A stretch of DNA of 64,000 nt from Alphaproteobacteria bacterium. Its GTDB lineage: Bacteria > Pseudomonadota > Alphaproteobacteria > Reyranellales > Reyranellaceae. Positions within the stretch are counted from its first letter, which is position 1. Each line of letters starts with the position of its first letter. The notes beneath the pieces are model-generated. The model was not told the DNA's origin and did not search any database. It saw nothing but the letters and a program-made list of their open reading frames with translations. Shown piece after piece: positions 1-8,200 of the stretch. The stretch lies in NCBI GenBank assembly GCA_019635875.1, contig JAHBYP010000003.1, positions 496,001 through 560,000 on the forward strand. Reading direction: 5' to 3'. The position numbers were made by a program, and so were the translations under genes.

Positions 1-263
1 CCTGCGAGCAGCATCTGCTGGGCGAGGACGTCACCCTGCTGGCCTCGATGGCCAAGCTCAAGGCCGGCCGTCTGCGGCGCGAGGTGTCGGATGCCTGCAT
101 CCAGTACTGGGGCGGCGCTGGCTATCTCTGGGACAATCCCGTCGGTCGCTCGTTCCGCGACGGCCGCCTGGGGTCGATCGGCGGTGGTGCCGACGAGGTG
201 ATGCTGCAGATCATCGCCAAGTCCATGGGTACCCTGCCCCGCCCGGCGAAGAACCAGGAGTAG
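1..263 (+). CDS. Acyl-CoA dehydrogenase, C-terminal part (5' end outside window)
   Basis: The frame is open from the window edge (first full codon at base 3) to a TAG just before the next gene, so this is the 3' end of a longer gene. The roughly 86 visible residues carry the C-terminal acyl-CoA dehydrogenase signature: an MAKLKAGR helix, then QYWGGAGYLWDNP and IGGGADEVMLQIIAK. They closely match the C-terminus of the next gene, including a long identical DNA stretch over the MAKLKAGR codons, so the two look like tandem paralogues. It is probably an FAD-dependent dehydrogenase of branched or terpenoid acyl-CoAs, co-transcribed with what follows (3 nt gap). The catalytic region is not visible, so substrate cannot be judged. 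Confidence 0.9.
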   Translation, partial: CEQHLLGEDVTLLASMAKLKAGRLRREVSDACIQYWGGAGYLWDNPVGRSFRDGRLGSIGGGADEVMLQIIAKSMGTLPRPAKNQE

Positions 264-266
264 GCG

Positions 267-1427
267 ATGCAGTTCTCAGCCGAACACGAGCAGATCCGCC
301 GCACCCTGCGCACGATCATCGATCGCGACATCAATCCGCACGTCGACAAATGGGAAGAGGACGGCATCTTTCCGGCGCACGAGGTGTTCAAGAAGCTGGG
401 CGATGCCGGCCTGCTGGGCATCCACAAGCCGGTCGAGTATGGCGGCATGGGGCTGGACTATTCCTACGCCATGGTGATGGCGGAGGAGTTGGGTCACATC
501 AATTGCGGCTCGGTGCCGATGGCGATCGGCGTGCAGACCGACATGGCCACCCCGGCGCTGGCGCGCTTCGGCAGCGACGAGCTGCGCAAGGAGTTCCTCG
601 CGCCGTCGATTGCCGGCGACTACGTCGCCTGCCTCGGCGTCTCGGAGGTCGGCGCCGGATCGGACGTCGCTTCGATCAAGACGACAGCCAGGCGCGTCGG
701 TGGTGACTATGTCATAGACGGCGGCAAGATGTGGACCACCAACGGCACCCAGGCGGACTGGATCTGCCTGCTGGCCAATACCGGCGGCGAGCAGGTCCAT
801 CGCAACAAGTCGCTGATCTGCGTGCCGATGAAGACGCCGGGCGTGCAGGTCGTGAAGAAGCTCGACAAGATGGGCATGCGCAGCTCCGACACGGCGCAGA
901 TCTTCTTCGACAGCGTCAAGGTGCCGGCGCGCTACCTGATCGGCAGCGAAGGCATGGGCTTCACCTACCAGATGCAGCAGTTCCAGGAGGAGCGGCTGTG
1001 GGGCGCGATCAGCGCCGTGGTCGGCATGGAACGCCTGATCCAGCAGACCATCGAGTACACGCGCAACCGCAAGGTCTTCGGCAAGCCGCTGCTCGACAAC
1101 CAGGTGATCCACTTCAAGCTCGCCGAGCTGCAGACCGAGATCGAGCTGGTGCGCTCGCTGTGCTACCGCGCCTGCGAGGAGTACATCGACGGCAGGGACG
1201 TCGTGATGCTGGCCTCGATGGCCAAGCTCAAGGCCGGCCGCATGGTGCGCCTCGTGGCCGACGGCTGCCTGCAATACTGGGGCGGCGCCGGCTACCTCTG
1301 GGAAAGCCCGACGGCACGCGCCTTCCGCGACACTCGCCTGGCCTCGATCGGCGGCGGCGCCGATGAGGTCATGCTGCAGATCATCGCCAAGCTGATGGGC
1401 ACCCTGCCCCGGCTGGGCAATCGCTGA
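267..1427 (+). CDS. Acyl-CoA dehydrogenase, citronellyl-CoA dehydrogenase (AtuD)-like
   Basis: A 386-residue, full-length FAD-dependent acyl-CoA dehydrogenase that introduces a 2,3 double bond and passes electrons to ETF. Visible motifs are the FAD/substrate segment LGVSEVGAGSDVAS near residue 130, KMWTTNGTQADW near 155 and the C-terminal QYWGGAGYLWESP with IGGGADEVM. The Glu in FQEERLWGA near residue 245 sits where isovaleryl- and long-chain-type enzymes keep their catalytic base. The segment EYGGMGLDYSYAMVMAEELG and the neighbours (hydratase, biotin carboxylase subunit) resemble AtuD of the acyclic terpene pathway, but isovaleryl-type or other branched substrates are possible. Family assignment is firm; substrate is inference. 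Confidence 0.9.
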   Translation: MQFSAEHEQIRRTLRTIIDRDINPHVDKWEEDGIFPAHEVFKKLGDAGLLGIHKPVEYGGMGLDYSYAMVMAEELGHINCGSVPMAIGVQTDMATPALARFGSDELRKEFLAPSIAGDYVACLGVSEVGAGSDVASIKTTARRVGGDYVIDGGKMWTTNGTQADWICLLANTGGEQVHRNKSLICVPMKTPGVQVVKKLDKMGMRSSDTAQIFFDSVKVPARYLIGSEGMGFTYQMQQFQEERLWGAISAVVGMERLIQQTIEYTRNRKVFGKPLLDNQVIHFKLAELQTEIELVRSLCYRACEEYIDGRDVVMLASMAKLKAGRMVRLVADGCLQYWGGAGYLWESPTARAFRDTRLASIGGGADEVMLQIIAKLMGTLPRLGNR

Positions 1428-1476
1428 TGTCTGTCATCACTTCGCTCGACACGACAGATTGAGACTGGAGTCCCCG

Positions 1477-2292
1477 ATGGCCGATTTCCGCGCATCCTAT
1501 GAGACGCTGATCCTGCGCCGCGAGCGCATGCGCCTCTACGTCACGCTCAACCGGCCGGAGGTGAAGAATGCGCTCAACCCGACCTTGCTGGCCGAGCTGC
1601 GCGAGGTCGTCGACATTCTGAAGGACCGCGACGACATCAAGGCGGTGATCCTGCGTGGCGCCGGCGGCACGTTCTGCGCCGGCGCCGACCTGAAGAACAT
1701 GGAAGCGAGCATGGGCGAAGCACCCAAGGCCGGCGAGAAGGATCCCATCGCGACCGGCAACCGCCAGTACGGCACCTTCCTCGAAGCGCTCGGCAACCTG
1801 CCGCAGGCCGTGGTCGCCGCGGTCGAGGGCTACGCCATCGCCGGCGGCTTCGGCATCGTGTGCACGTCGGACATCGCCATCGTCACCGAGGACGCCGGCT
1901 TCGCCATGAGCGAGACCGCGATCGGCATCGTCCCGGCGCAGATCGCGCCGTTCGTCGCAGCCCGCATCGGCGTCTCGCAAACCCGCCACCTCACCCTGAC
2001 CGCGGCGCGGTTCAAGGGGCCGGAAGCCGTGCGGCTGGGTATCGGCCACTACCTGGTGAAGGACAGCGCCGCGCTCGACTTCAAGCTCGAGGAAGTGCTC
2101 AAGCAGATCGACCGCTGCGCGCCGCTGGCCAATGCGCTCACCAAGCGGATCGTGATGCGCGTCGGCACCGAGCCGCTGTCGAAGACGCTCGACTTCGCCT
2201 CGGACTGCTTCGCCCAGGCGCGGCGCAGCTCCGAGGCGGCCGAAGGCCTGCGCGCCTTCGCCGAGAAGCGTCCGGCGAAATGGGCGCAATAG
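1477..2292 (+). CDS. Enoyl-CoA hydratase/isomerase family (AtuE-like)
   Basis: A crotonase-fold protein of 271 residues. The oxyanion-hole segments GAGGTFCAGADLKNM (about 63-77) and GYAIAGGFGIVCTSDIA (about 112-128) are present, followed by MSETAIGIVPAQIAP with the expected acidic residue. The ATG at 1477 is preferred over an upstream in-frame TTG because GGAG lies 8 nt before it. It would hydrate the enoyl-CoA made by the adjacent dehydrogenase or, in an atu-type pathway, isohexenyl-glutaconyl-CoA after carboxylation. It lies 49 nt after the dehydrogenase and 2 nt before the cupin gene. The exact substrate is inferred from context only. Confidence 0.88.
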   Translation: MADFRASYETLILRRERMRLYVTLNRPEVKNALNPTLLAELREVVDILKDRDDIKAVILRGAGGTFCAGADLKNMEASMGEAPKAGEKDPIATGNRQYGTFLEALGNLPQAVVAAVEGYAIAGGFGIVCTSDIAIVTEDAGFAMSETAIGIVPAQIAPFVAARIGVSQTRHLTLTAARFKGPEAVRLGIGHYLVKDSAALDFKLEEVLKQIDRCAPLANALTKRIVMRVGTEPLSKTLDFASDCFAQARRSSEAAEGLRAFAEKRPAKWAQ

Positions 2293-2294
2293 CC

Positions 2295-2768
2295 ATGCCG
2301 CCCTTCCCGACCTGCGTCAGGGCCACCGACCTGCCGGAGCGGGTCGGCACCGACTATCCGCCGCCGTTCAACCAGCCTTGCCTGCAGCGTCGCCGCCGCG
2401 CGCTGGGCGACGCCTTCGGGCTCAGCCAGTTCGGCGTCAATCTGATGGAGCTGCCGCCGGGCGCCTGGTCCTCGCAGCGCCACTGGCACGAGCGCGAGGA
2501 CGAGTTCGTCTATGTGCTGGAGGGCGAGGTCGATCTCGTCACCGATTCCGGCTCGACGACGCTCTCCGCCGGCATGGTCGCCGGCTTCCGAGCCGGCGAG
2601 CCCAACGGCCATCATCTGGTCAATCGCTCGGACCGCGTCGCGCGCCTGCTCGAGGTCGGCACGCGCAGCAACGCCGAGACGGCGCACTACGCCGACATCG
2701 ACATGATGTACCGCGAGGTCGGCGTGCCTGAAGGCTACTACCACCGGGACGGCAGCCCCTACCGATGA
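2295..2768 (+). CDS. Cupin-domain protein
   Basis: A 157-residue single-domain cupin. Motif 1 is visible as HWHEREDEFVYVLEG (two His and a Glu as metal ligands) and motif 2 as FRAGEPNGHHLVN with its His. It starts 2 nt after the hydratase stop and overlaps the carboxylase start by ATGA, so it is translationally embedded in the acyl-CoA operon. Stand-alone cupins of this type are annotated only broadly (metal-binding, sometimes isomerase or dioxygenase). A role in the pathway, or in sensing its product, is inference. No signal peptide is seen, so it should be cytoplasmic. Confidence 0.88.
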   Translation: MPPFPTCVRATDLPERVGTDYPPPFNQPCLQRRRRALGDAFGLSQFGVNLMELPPGAWSSQRHWHEREDEFVYVLEGEVDLVTDSGSTTLSAGMVAGFRAGEPNGHHLVNRSDRVARLLEVGTRSNAETAHYADIDMMYREVGVPEGYYHRDGSPYR

Positions 2769-4732
2769 GCTTCAGCAAGATCCTGATCGCCAATCGCGGC
2801 GAGATCGCGTGCCGGATCGCGCGCACCGCGCACGGGCTGGGCTATCGCACCGTCGCCGTGTACTCCGACGCCGACGCCGGCGCGCCGCACGTGTTGGCCT
2901 GCGACGAGGCGGTGGCGCTGGGCGGTACCCTGGTGGGCGACAGCTATCTCAATGTCGAGAAGCTGCTGGCCGCCGCGCGTGCTTCGGACGCCGACGCGGT
3001 GCACCCCGGCTACGGTTTCCTGTCGGAGAACGCCGGCTTCGCGCAGGCCTGCGCCGATGCCGGACTGGTGTTCGTCGGCCCGCCGCCCGCGGCGATCGAG
3101 GCGATGGGCAACAAGGCCGCCGCCAAGCGGCGTATGATCGACGCCGGCGTGCCCTGCGTGCCGGGCTACCAGGGTGCCGACCAGAGCGACGCGACGCTGA
3201 TCGCCGAGGCGCACCGCATCGGCCTGCCGGTCATGGTCAAGGCCGCGGCAGGCGGCGGCGGGCGCGGCATGCGGCTGGTCGGCGATACCGCCGAGCTGGC
3301 CGAAGCGATCGCCGGTGCGCGCAACGAGGCCGAGAACGCCTTCGGTTCCGGCGAGCTGATCCTTGAGAAGGCCGTGATCGACGCGCGCCATGTCGAGATC
3401 CAGGTCTTCGCCGACTCGCATGGCAACGTCATCCATCTCGGCGAGCGTGACTGCTCGGTGCAGCGTCGTCACCAGAAAGTAGTCGAAGAGGCGCCCTCGC
3501 CAGCCGTCTACGGCGCGCTGCGCCAGCGCATGGGCGCGGCCGCTGTCGCCGCGGCGCGCGCCATCTCCTATCGCGGCGTCGGCACGGTGGAGTTCCTGCT
3601 CGGCGCCGACGGTGCGTTCTACTTCCTGGAGATGAACACCCGCTTGCAGGTCGAGCATCCGGTGACCGAGATGATCACCGGGCAGGACCTCGTCGCCTGG
3701 CAACTGCGCGTGGCTGCCGGCGAGAAGCTGCCGCTGGCGCAGGAAGACCTGAAGCTCGACGGCCACGCCATCGAGGTGCGGCTTTACGCCGAGGACCCCT
3801 ATGCCGGCTTCCTGCCGCAGACCGGCACGGTGGCGGCGTGGCGGCCGGCCGAGGGGCCGGGTCTGCGCACCGATCACGGCATGCGCGACGGCCAGGCGAT
3901 CTCCGCCTTCTACGATCCGATGATCGCCAAGGTGATCGCCCATGGCGCCAGCCGCGCCGAGGCGGTGCGCAAGGTCGCGCGCGCGCTGGAGCAGACCGTT
4001 GTGCTCGGCCCGACCACCAACCGGCACTTCCTGCTGCGTCTTCTGCGCCATCCCGTCTTCGCCGCCGGCGAAGCGACAACCGACTTCATCGGCCGGCACT
4101 TCGATGCCGCCGCGCTGACGCCACCCCGGCCCAGCGACGTACACTGGGCGCTGGCCGCCGCCCTGGTCTTCCGCCGAAGCGCTTCGGGCGTGACCCCGCT
4201 GCTGGCGGGCTGGCGCAACTCCAATCCCGTGGCCACGACGATGAGGCTGTCGACCGGCGAGGCGCGGCAGGAGACCCTGGTCGAGGGCGACGGCAGGCGG
4301 TTCACGGTGCGAATCGGCGAGCGCGTAATGGTCATCGGGATCGGCGCCGAGAGCGATGCCTGGCTGCGCGTCGCGGTCGATGGCGTGCAGCGCCGTGTCC
4401 AGGCGCTATGGGCGGACGACCGGCTGCTGCTCGACCTCGATGGCCTGTCGCTGACTTTTGCCGACGTCACGCACGAACCTGTCCAGGCGCGTGACAGTGC
4501 GGCGGATGGCGTGTTGCGCGCACCGATGGATGGCCGCATCGTGTCCATTCGAGTCGGCGCCGGAGACGCCGTCGAAAAGGGGCAGACGCTGGTCATTCTC
4601 GAAGCCATGAAGATGCAGCACCAGATCCGCGCCGCTTCGGCCGGCACCGTCGCCACGGTGTCGGTACGCGAGGGCGAGCAGGTCTCGGGCCGCGCCATCC
4701 TGGTGACCCTGTCGCCTGCCGCGGGCGGCTGA
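2765..4732 (+). CDS. Biotin-dependent acyl-CoA carboxylase, alpha subunit (AtuF/MccA type)
   Basis: A 655-residue fusion of biotin carboxylase and biotin carboxyl carrier. The N-terminus KILIANRGEIACRI, the ATP-grasp glycine loop AAAGGGGRGMR near residue 160, and FLEMNTRLQVEHPVTE near 285 are typical biotin carboxylase. The C-terminal LEAMKMQHQI near 618 contains the biotinylated Lys. It activates CO2 on biotin for transfer to an unsaturated acyl-CoA by a beta subunit, which is not in this window and presumably lies upstream. Methylcrotonyl-, geranyl- and propionyl-CoA carboxylase alpha subunits share this layout; the dehydrogenase/hydratase neighbours favour the leucine- or terpene-type pathways. 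Confidence 0.93.
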   Translation: MSFSKILIANRGEIACRIARTAHGLGYRTVAVYSDADAGAPHVLACDEAVALGGTLVGDSYLNVEKLLAAARASDADAVHPGYGFLSENAGFAQACADAGLVFVGPPPAAIEAMGNKAAAKRRMIDAGVPCVPGYQGADQSDATLIAEAHRIGLPVMVKAAAGGGGRGMRLVGDTAELAEAIAGARNEAENAFGSGELILEKAVIDARHVEIQVFADSHGNVIHLGERDCSVQRRHQKVVEEAPSPAVYGALRQRMGAAAVAAARAISYRGVGTVEFLLGADGAFYFLEMNTRLQVEHPVTEMITGQDLVAWQLRVAAGEKLPLAQEDLKLDGHAIEVRLYAEDPYAGFLPQTGTVAAWRPAEGPGLRTDHGMRDGQAISAFYDPMIAKVIAHGASRAEAVRKVARALEQTVVLGPTTNRHFLLRLLRHPVFAAGEATTDFIGRHFDAAALTPPRPSDVHWALAAALVFRRSASGVTPLLAGWRNSNPVATTMRLSTGEARQETLVEGDGRRFTVRIGERVMVIGIGAESDAWLRVAVDGVQRRVQALWADDRLLLDLDGLSLTFADVTHEPVQARDSAADGVLRAPMDGRIVSIRVGAGDAVEKGQTLVILEAMKMQHQIRAASAGTVATVSVREGEQVSGRAILVTLSPAAGG

Positions 4733-5776
4733 ATGGCGCAGGCGTGGCGTCCTGTCATCGTCGTCGCCGCGCTGCTTTCATTCGCATCGGGCGCACGGGC
4801 GGCCGAGCCGACCCTCGATGAGATGCGCAGCGGCGGCCGGCTCGCGCCACGTTGCCTGACGCTGTACCAGACCTATCTCCTGGGCAGCTACAACCGCGCC
4901 TTCGCCATCGGCCCGCGCGGCGGTTGCGGCTACGCCACAGGCGCACGCACGCTGAAGGAGGCGCAGGACCGCGCCAAGGCCTTCTGCTCGCAGTCCGTGC
5001 CATTTGCCTGCACTGTCGTCGCCACAAACGACATCGCGCCGGACAAGCGCGCGGCGACGCCGGCGGAGGCCGCGCCGCTGGTGCGCGACCCCACCTTTCC
5101 CTTCCGCGGACCCGGGGAGGCCGCAGGCGCGATCATCTGGGGTCACGGCCGCGCCGCCCTGGTCAATGGCGTGCGCGAGGACCGCCGCGCGGCCCCCACC
5201 GCGCCGCTGATGCGCGCGCTGGCCTTCGCCGGCTGGGACCTGTTCCGTGCCGAGCGTGCGCCGGACAGGGACAACAACGCCGACGGCCTGGCGCTCACCC
5301 TCGAAGGCATCGAGCGGCTGCGCGCCATGGGCTACAAGCGCATCGTGCTCGCCGGGCAGTCCGCCGGCGGCTGGCTGGCGCTCACCGCCATGGGCAGGAT
5401 CGACGGCCTGCACGGCGTCATCGCTCTCGCGCCGGCCTCGCACGGCAACCGCACGGTCCGCACGACTCGGCGCGAGCTGGCGCTGCGCGAGTTCGAGGAC
5501 CTGCTCAAGGCCCGCCGCGATCCGGCAACCCGTGTCGTGGTGGCGCTCTTCGCCGCCGACGACTACGACCCGGATCCGCAAATCCGCGGCCGCTTGCTGC
5601 GCACGGCGGCCAGGAGTCCCGGGTTGCCCCTGCTGCTGATCGACCGGCCGCGCGCGCTGAAGGGCCATTCGGCCGGCACCACGCTCACCATGGCGCGCGA
5701 CTACGGCGCCTGCGTGCGCGACTTCGTGCAGTCCCCGCAGGCGATCAGGGCCGGTGTACGCGGCTGTCCGCGGTGA
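4733..5776 (+). CDS. Secreted alpha/beta-hydrolase-like protein
   Basis: A 347-residue protein beginning directly after the carboxylase stop. Residues 1-23 form a Sec signal peptide ending in ARA before AEPTLDEM. The first 110 residues contain Cys-rich segments (APRCLTLYQTY, RGGCGYATG, FCSQSVPFACTVV), suggesting disulfides in the periplasm. The second half has an alpha/beta-hydrolase core with the nucleophile elbow AGQSAGGW near 205, a possible acid in FAADDYDPD and a possible His in KGHSAGTT near 310. A periplasmic esterase or similar hydrolase is likely; substrate unknown. It may be co-transcribed with the acyl-CoA operon, but its function need not be related. Confidence 0.78.
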   Translation: MAQAWRPVIVVAALLSFASGARAAEPTLDEMRSGGRLAPRCLTLYQTYLLGSYNRAFAIGPRGGCGYATGARTLKEAQDRAKAFCSQSVPFACTVVATNDIAPDKRAATPAEAAPLVRDPTFPFRGPGEAAGAIIWGHGRAALVNGVREDRRAAPTAPLMRALAFAGWDLFRAERAPDRDNNADGLALTLEGIERLRAMGYKRIVLAGQSAGGWLALTAMGRIDGLHGVIALAPASHGNRTVRTTRRELALREFEDLLKARRDPATRVVVALFAADDYDPDPQIRGRLLRTAARSPGLPLLLIDRPRALKGHSAGTTLTMARDYGACVRDFVQSPQAIRAGVRGCPR

Positions 5777-5813
5777 TACCCTGCGGGCAACGGTCATTCA
5801 TTGGGGAAACGCG

Positions 5814-6830
5814 ATGATCAAGACACTTCTCGCCACGCTCGCGGTGCTCGCGATGTCGGCGGCGGCCTCGGCGCAGGAAAAGCTCTCGATCGCGGCGCTG
5901 CGCTTCGTCTCGTCGGCGCCGATCTTCATCGCCCAGGAGAAGGGCTATTTCAAGGAAGCCGGGCTCGAGGTCGAGTTCAAGTTCTTCCAGGCCGCGCAGC
6001 CGATCGCCGTCGCTGTGGCCGGCGGCGACGCCGATCTGGGCATCACCGGGCTGACCGGCGGCTTCTTCAATCTCGCCGCCAAGGGCGCGATGAAGATCAT
6101 CGCCGCGCAGTCGCGCGAGGAGCCGGGCTACGATTTCGTCGCCTATCTGGCCACCCCCAAGGCGCATGCCGCCGGCTTCACCGATGCCGGCAAGTTCCCC
6201 GGCAAGTCGATCGCCATCACCACGACCGGCTCGACCTTCCACTACATGCTGGGCATGCTGGCGGAGAAGCGCGGCTTCAAGCTGACCGACGTGACGCTGC
6301 GCCCGCTGCAGTCGATCCCCAACATCACCGCGGCGCTCAAGGGCGAGCAGGTCGACGGCGCGCTGCTGCCGGCCAACAACGCCTACAATGCCGAGAAGGA
6401 AGGATTCGCCCGGATCGTCGGCTGGGTGCATCAGGAGACGCCCTGGCAGCTGGGCGCGCTGTTCGCCGGCACGCCGGTCATCGAGAAGCGCCGCGCCGCG
6501 GTCGAGAAGTTCGTCGCCGCCTATGTCAGGGCCTGCAACGACTACGCCGAGGCCTTCCTGCAGCGCGACGCGCAGGGCAAGCGCAGCTTCGGCGAGAAGG
6601 CCGACGCGCTGATCCCGATCATCCAGAAGTACGTCGAGCCCAGGCCGACAGCCGACCAGGTCAGGGCCAGCGCCTCCTACATCGATCCCAAGGGCCGGCT
6701 GCTGGTGAAGAACCTCTACGACCAGGTTGCCTGGTACCAGGCCCAGGGCATGGTCGGCCGCGACGCCGACATGGGCAAGATGCTCGACCTCGACTTCGTC
6801 AAGGACCACCTCGACCCGGTGAAGAAATAA
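5814..6830 (+). CDS. NitT/TauT-type ABC transporter substrate-binding protein
   Basis: A 338-residue periplasmic binding protein of the NMT1/THI5-like group. The ATG at 5814 is chosen because GGGGAAA precedes it and a signal peptide (MIKTLLATLAVLAMSAAASAQ) starts there. The N-terminal lobe KLSIAALRFVSSAPIFIAQEKGYFKEAGLEVEF (described here in parts: SSAPIFIAQEKGYF, then GLEVEF) and the segment GGDADLGITGLTGG are characteristic of sulfonate, nitrate or pyrimidine-precursor binders. No permease or ATPase gene is next to it, so it is an orphan binding protein here. Ligand unknown. Confidence 0.88.
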   Translation: MIKTLLATLAVLAMSAAASAQEKLSIAALRFVSSAPIFIAQEKGYFKEAGLEVEFKFFQAAQPIAVAVAGGDADLGITGLTGGFFNLAAKGAMKIIAAQSREEPGYDFVAYLATPKAHAAGFTDAGKFPGKSIAITTTGSTFHYMLGMLAEKRGFKLTDVTLRPLQSIPNITAALKGEQVDGALLPANNAYNAEKEGFARIVGWVHQETPWQLGALFAGTPVIEKRRAAVEKFVAAYVRACNDYAEAFLQRDAQGKRSFGEKADALIPIIQKYVEPRPTADQVRASASYIDPKGRLLVKNLYDQVAWYQAQGMVGRDADMGKMLDLDFVKDHLDPVKK

Positions 6831-6836
6831 GGCACT

Positions 6837-6908
6837 CTGTCATCCAGAGCGCAGCGAACAAGGGTTCCAGGGTCGGCCCCCACACCCTCGCTGCGTTCGG
6901 AATGACAG
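6837..6908. repeat. Dispersed palindromic repeat, copy 1 (diverged)
   Basis: An imperfect inverted repeat of about 72 bp running from CTGTCATCC to GGAATGACAG, with inner arms AGCGCAGCGA and TCGCTGCGTT around a GC-rich centre. It is the most diverged of six related copies in the window (17768, 51883, 62292, 62405, 62971). It lies 7 nt after the binding-protein stop, where the RNA hairpin could act as a transcript end, and it abuts the molybdopterin hydroxylase relic. Confidence 0.8.
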
Positions 6909-6929
6909 CGCAGGTCTCCCGCTGCAGCA

Positions 6930-7200
6930 CGGCAGCACCTTGTCGACGCTGGTCGGGTAGTCGCATACGCGCACGCCGCAGGCGTTGTGGACGGCGTCGG
7001 CCGCCGCCGCGCCGGCACCGCAGTTGCCGACCACGCCGAGGCCCTTGGAATCCAGGGCATTGGGCGCACGCATGGAGTCGACCACCGGCAGGTCGAACGC
7101 GACGATGCGGTTCGAGGTCAGGCGATGCGCCGCGGCGTGGAGCGAGCGCGTCCGGTTGACCAGTTGGACCTCGATCGACGCCCGGCGGGGGCGACGCCCG
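6930..7200 (-). pseudogene. Relic of xanthine dehydrogenase-family molybdopterin-binding subunit (C-terminus)
   Basis: Read on the minus strand, the frame encodes a recognisable C-terminal end of a xanthine/aldehyde dehydrogenase large subunit: RAPNALDSKGLGVVGNCG followed by AAADAVHNACGVRV and CDYPTSVDKVL, which corresponds to the family ending with an NPLGVKGxGE-like segment, an ANAVxxAxGxRV helix and a PxTPEKVL-like tail. Only about 90 of some 750 residues remain. There is no start codon in a plausible place, and the frame runs on into the palindromic repeat. Upstream of about 7200 the similarity ends. This is interpreted as a decayed 3' fragment left by a deletion. Confidence 0.55.
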
Positions 7201-7271
7201 AAGTCTCAGCACGTCGTCCGCCGGTCGCCTCCGGCTGCCTCAGTCGCAGGCACCGGAATCATGGAAGCAAC

Positions 7272-7469
7272 TCACTCCTCCATCATGTCCTGGTTCCTGT
7301 CGCGACGGTTCTTGTCCTGACCGGGATCCTGCTGCTGCCCCGGCTTGTTCTTGTCCGGGTTGCGCCGCTGATGCTGCTGCTGTTCACGCTGGCGCTGGCT
7401 TTCCTGCTGCTCCTGAGCGCGATTGCGGTCCTGCAGGTTCTGGTTCGGGTTGTTCGGGTTGGCCATCAT
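7272..7469 (-). CDS. Small Gln/Asn/Arg-rich hydrophilic protein
   Basis: A 65-residue ORF with a very strong ribosome binding site (GGAGGAGGGA just before ATGATG). The product is almost wholly polar: NPNNPNQNLQDRNRAQEQQE, then repeated QR/QQ runs and KNKPGQQQDPGQDKNRRDRNQDMMEE. It has no hydrophobic core, signal peptide or membrane segment and is predicted to be disordered. I do not recognise the family. Similar small, disordered, Q/N-rich proteins in alphaproteobacteria are often annotated hypothetical. The strong SD and compositional bias support a real gene. Confidence 0.6.
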   Translation of the reverse strand: MMANPNNPNQNLQDRNRAQEQQESQRQREQQQHQRRNPDKNKPGQQQDPGQDKNRRDRNQDMMEE

Positions 7470-7605
7470 TTCCCTCCTCCGGCGGACAGAAAGGGACGCG
7501 CGTCCGCCGCACCGGCCTAACGTCCCCTGCGAGAGGGTCGTTCCCTCTGGCAACTCCGCGCAGCGCCGGCCGTTAGCCAACTGTCGCCACAATGCGAGGA
7601 AGTCA

Positions 7606-8196
7606 GTGAATCGCATCCCCGGCCCCCGGACCGCGCATCTCTGCGTCGACATGCAGCGCATGTTCGGCGAGGAGTCGCCGTGGCGCATGCCGTGGATGGA
7701 GCAGGCCGTGCCGCACGCGGTGGAGCTGACGCAGCGCCATCCCGATCGCACGATCTTCACGCGCTTCATTCCGCCCCCCACGTCCGGCGATGTGCCGGGC
7801 GCCTGGCGCGCCTACTACGAGCGCTGGGAAGAAATGACGCTCGACCGCATCGACCGCAGCCTGCTGGGCCTGGTCGAGCCGCTGCAGCGCTTCGTGCCGC
7901 CGGCCCGCATCGTCAACAAGCGCTTCTACTCGGCGTTCCGGCAGACCTATCTCCGGCGGATCCTGGCCGAGGGTCACTACGATTCACTGGTCATCTCCGG
8001 CGGCGAGACCGACGTATGCATCCTGGCCACCGTGATGGCCGCGATCGATCTCGGCTTCTTCGTCTTCATTCCCGCCGATGCGATTTACAGCAGCAACGAC
8101 CGGTTCCACGACTGCCTGCGGGAACTCTACGACAAGCGCTTTACCTCGCAGATCGAGGTGACGACCGCCGAGACGGTGCTCAGCACCTGGGTGTAG
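7606..8196 (+). CDS. Isochorismatase-family cysteine hydrolase
   Basis: A 196-residue isochorismatase-like hydrolase. The Asp-Lys-Cys triad is visible: Asp in LCVDMQRMF near residue 14, Lys in RIVNKRFYSAF near 105 and Cys in SGGETDVCILATVMAA near 136. The start is set at GTG 7606, preceded by GAGGAAG. Family members hydrolyse amides or vinyl ethers (nicotinamide, N-carbamoyl compounds, isochorismate). No neighbouring pathway gene points to one substrate. Divergent from the small hydrophilic ORF upstream. Confidence 0.85.
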   Translation: MNRIPGPRTAHLCVDMQRMFGEESPWRMPWMEQAVPHAVELTQRHPDRTIFTRFIPPPTSGDVPGAWRAYYERWEEMTLDRIDRSLLGLVEPLQRFVPPARIVNKRFYSAFRQTYLRRILAEGHYDSLVISGGETDVCILATVMAAIDLGFFVFIPADAIYSSNDRFHDCLRELYDKRFTSQIEVTTAETVLSTWV

Positions 8197-8200
8197 GCGC

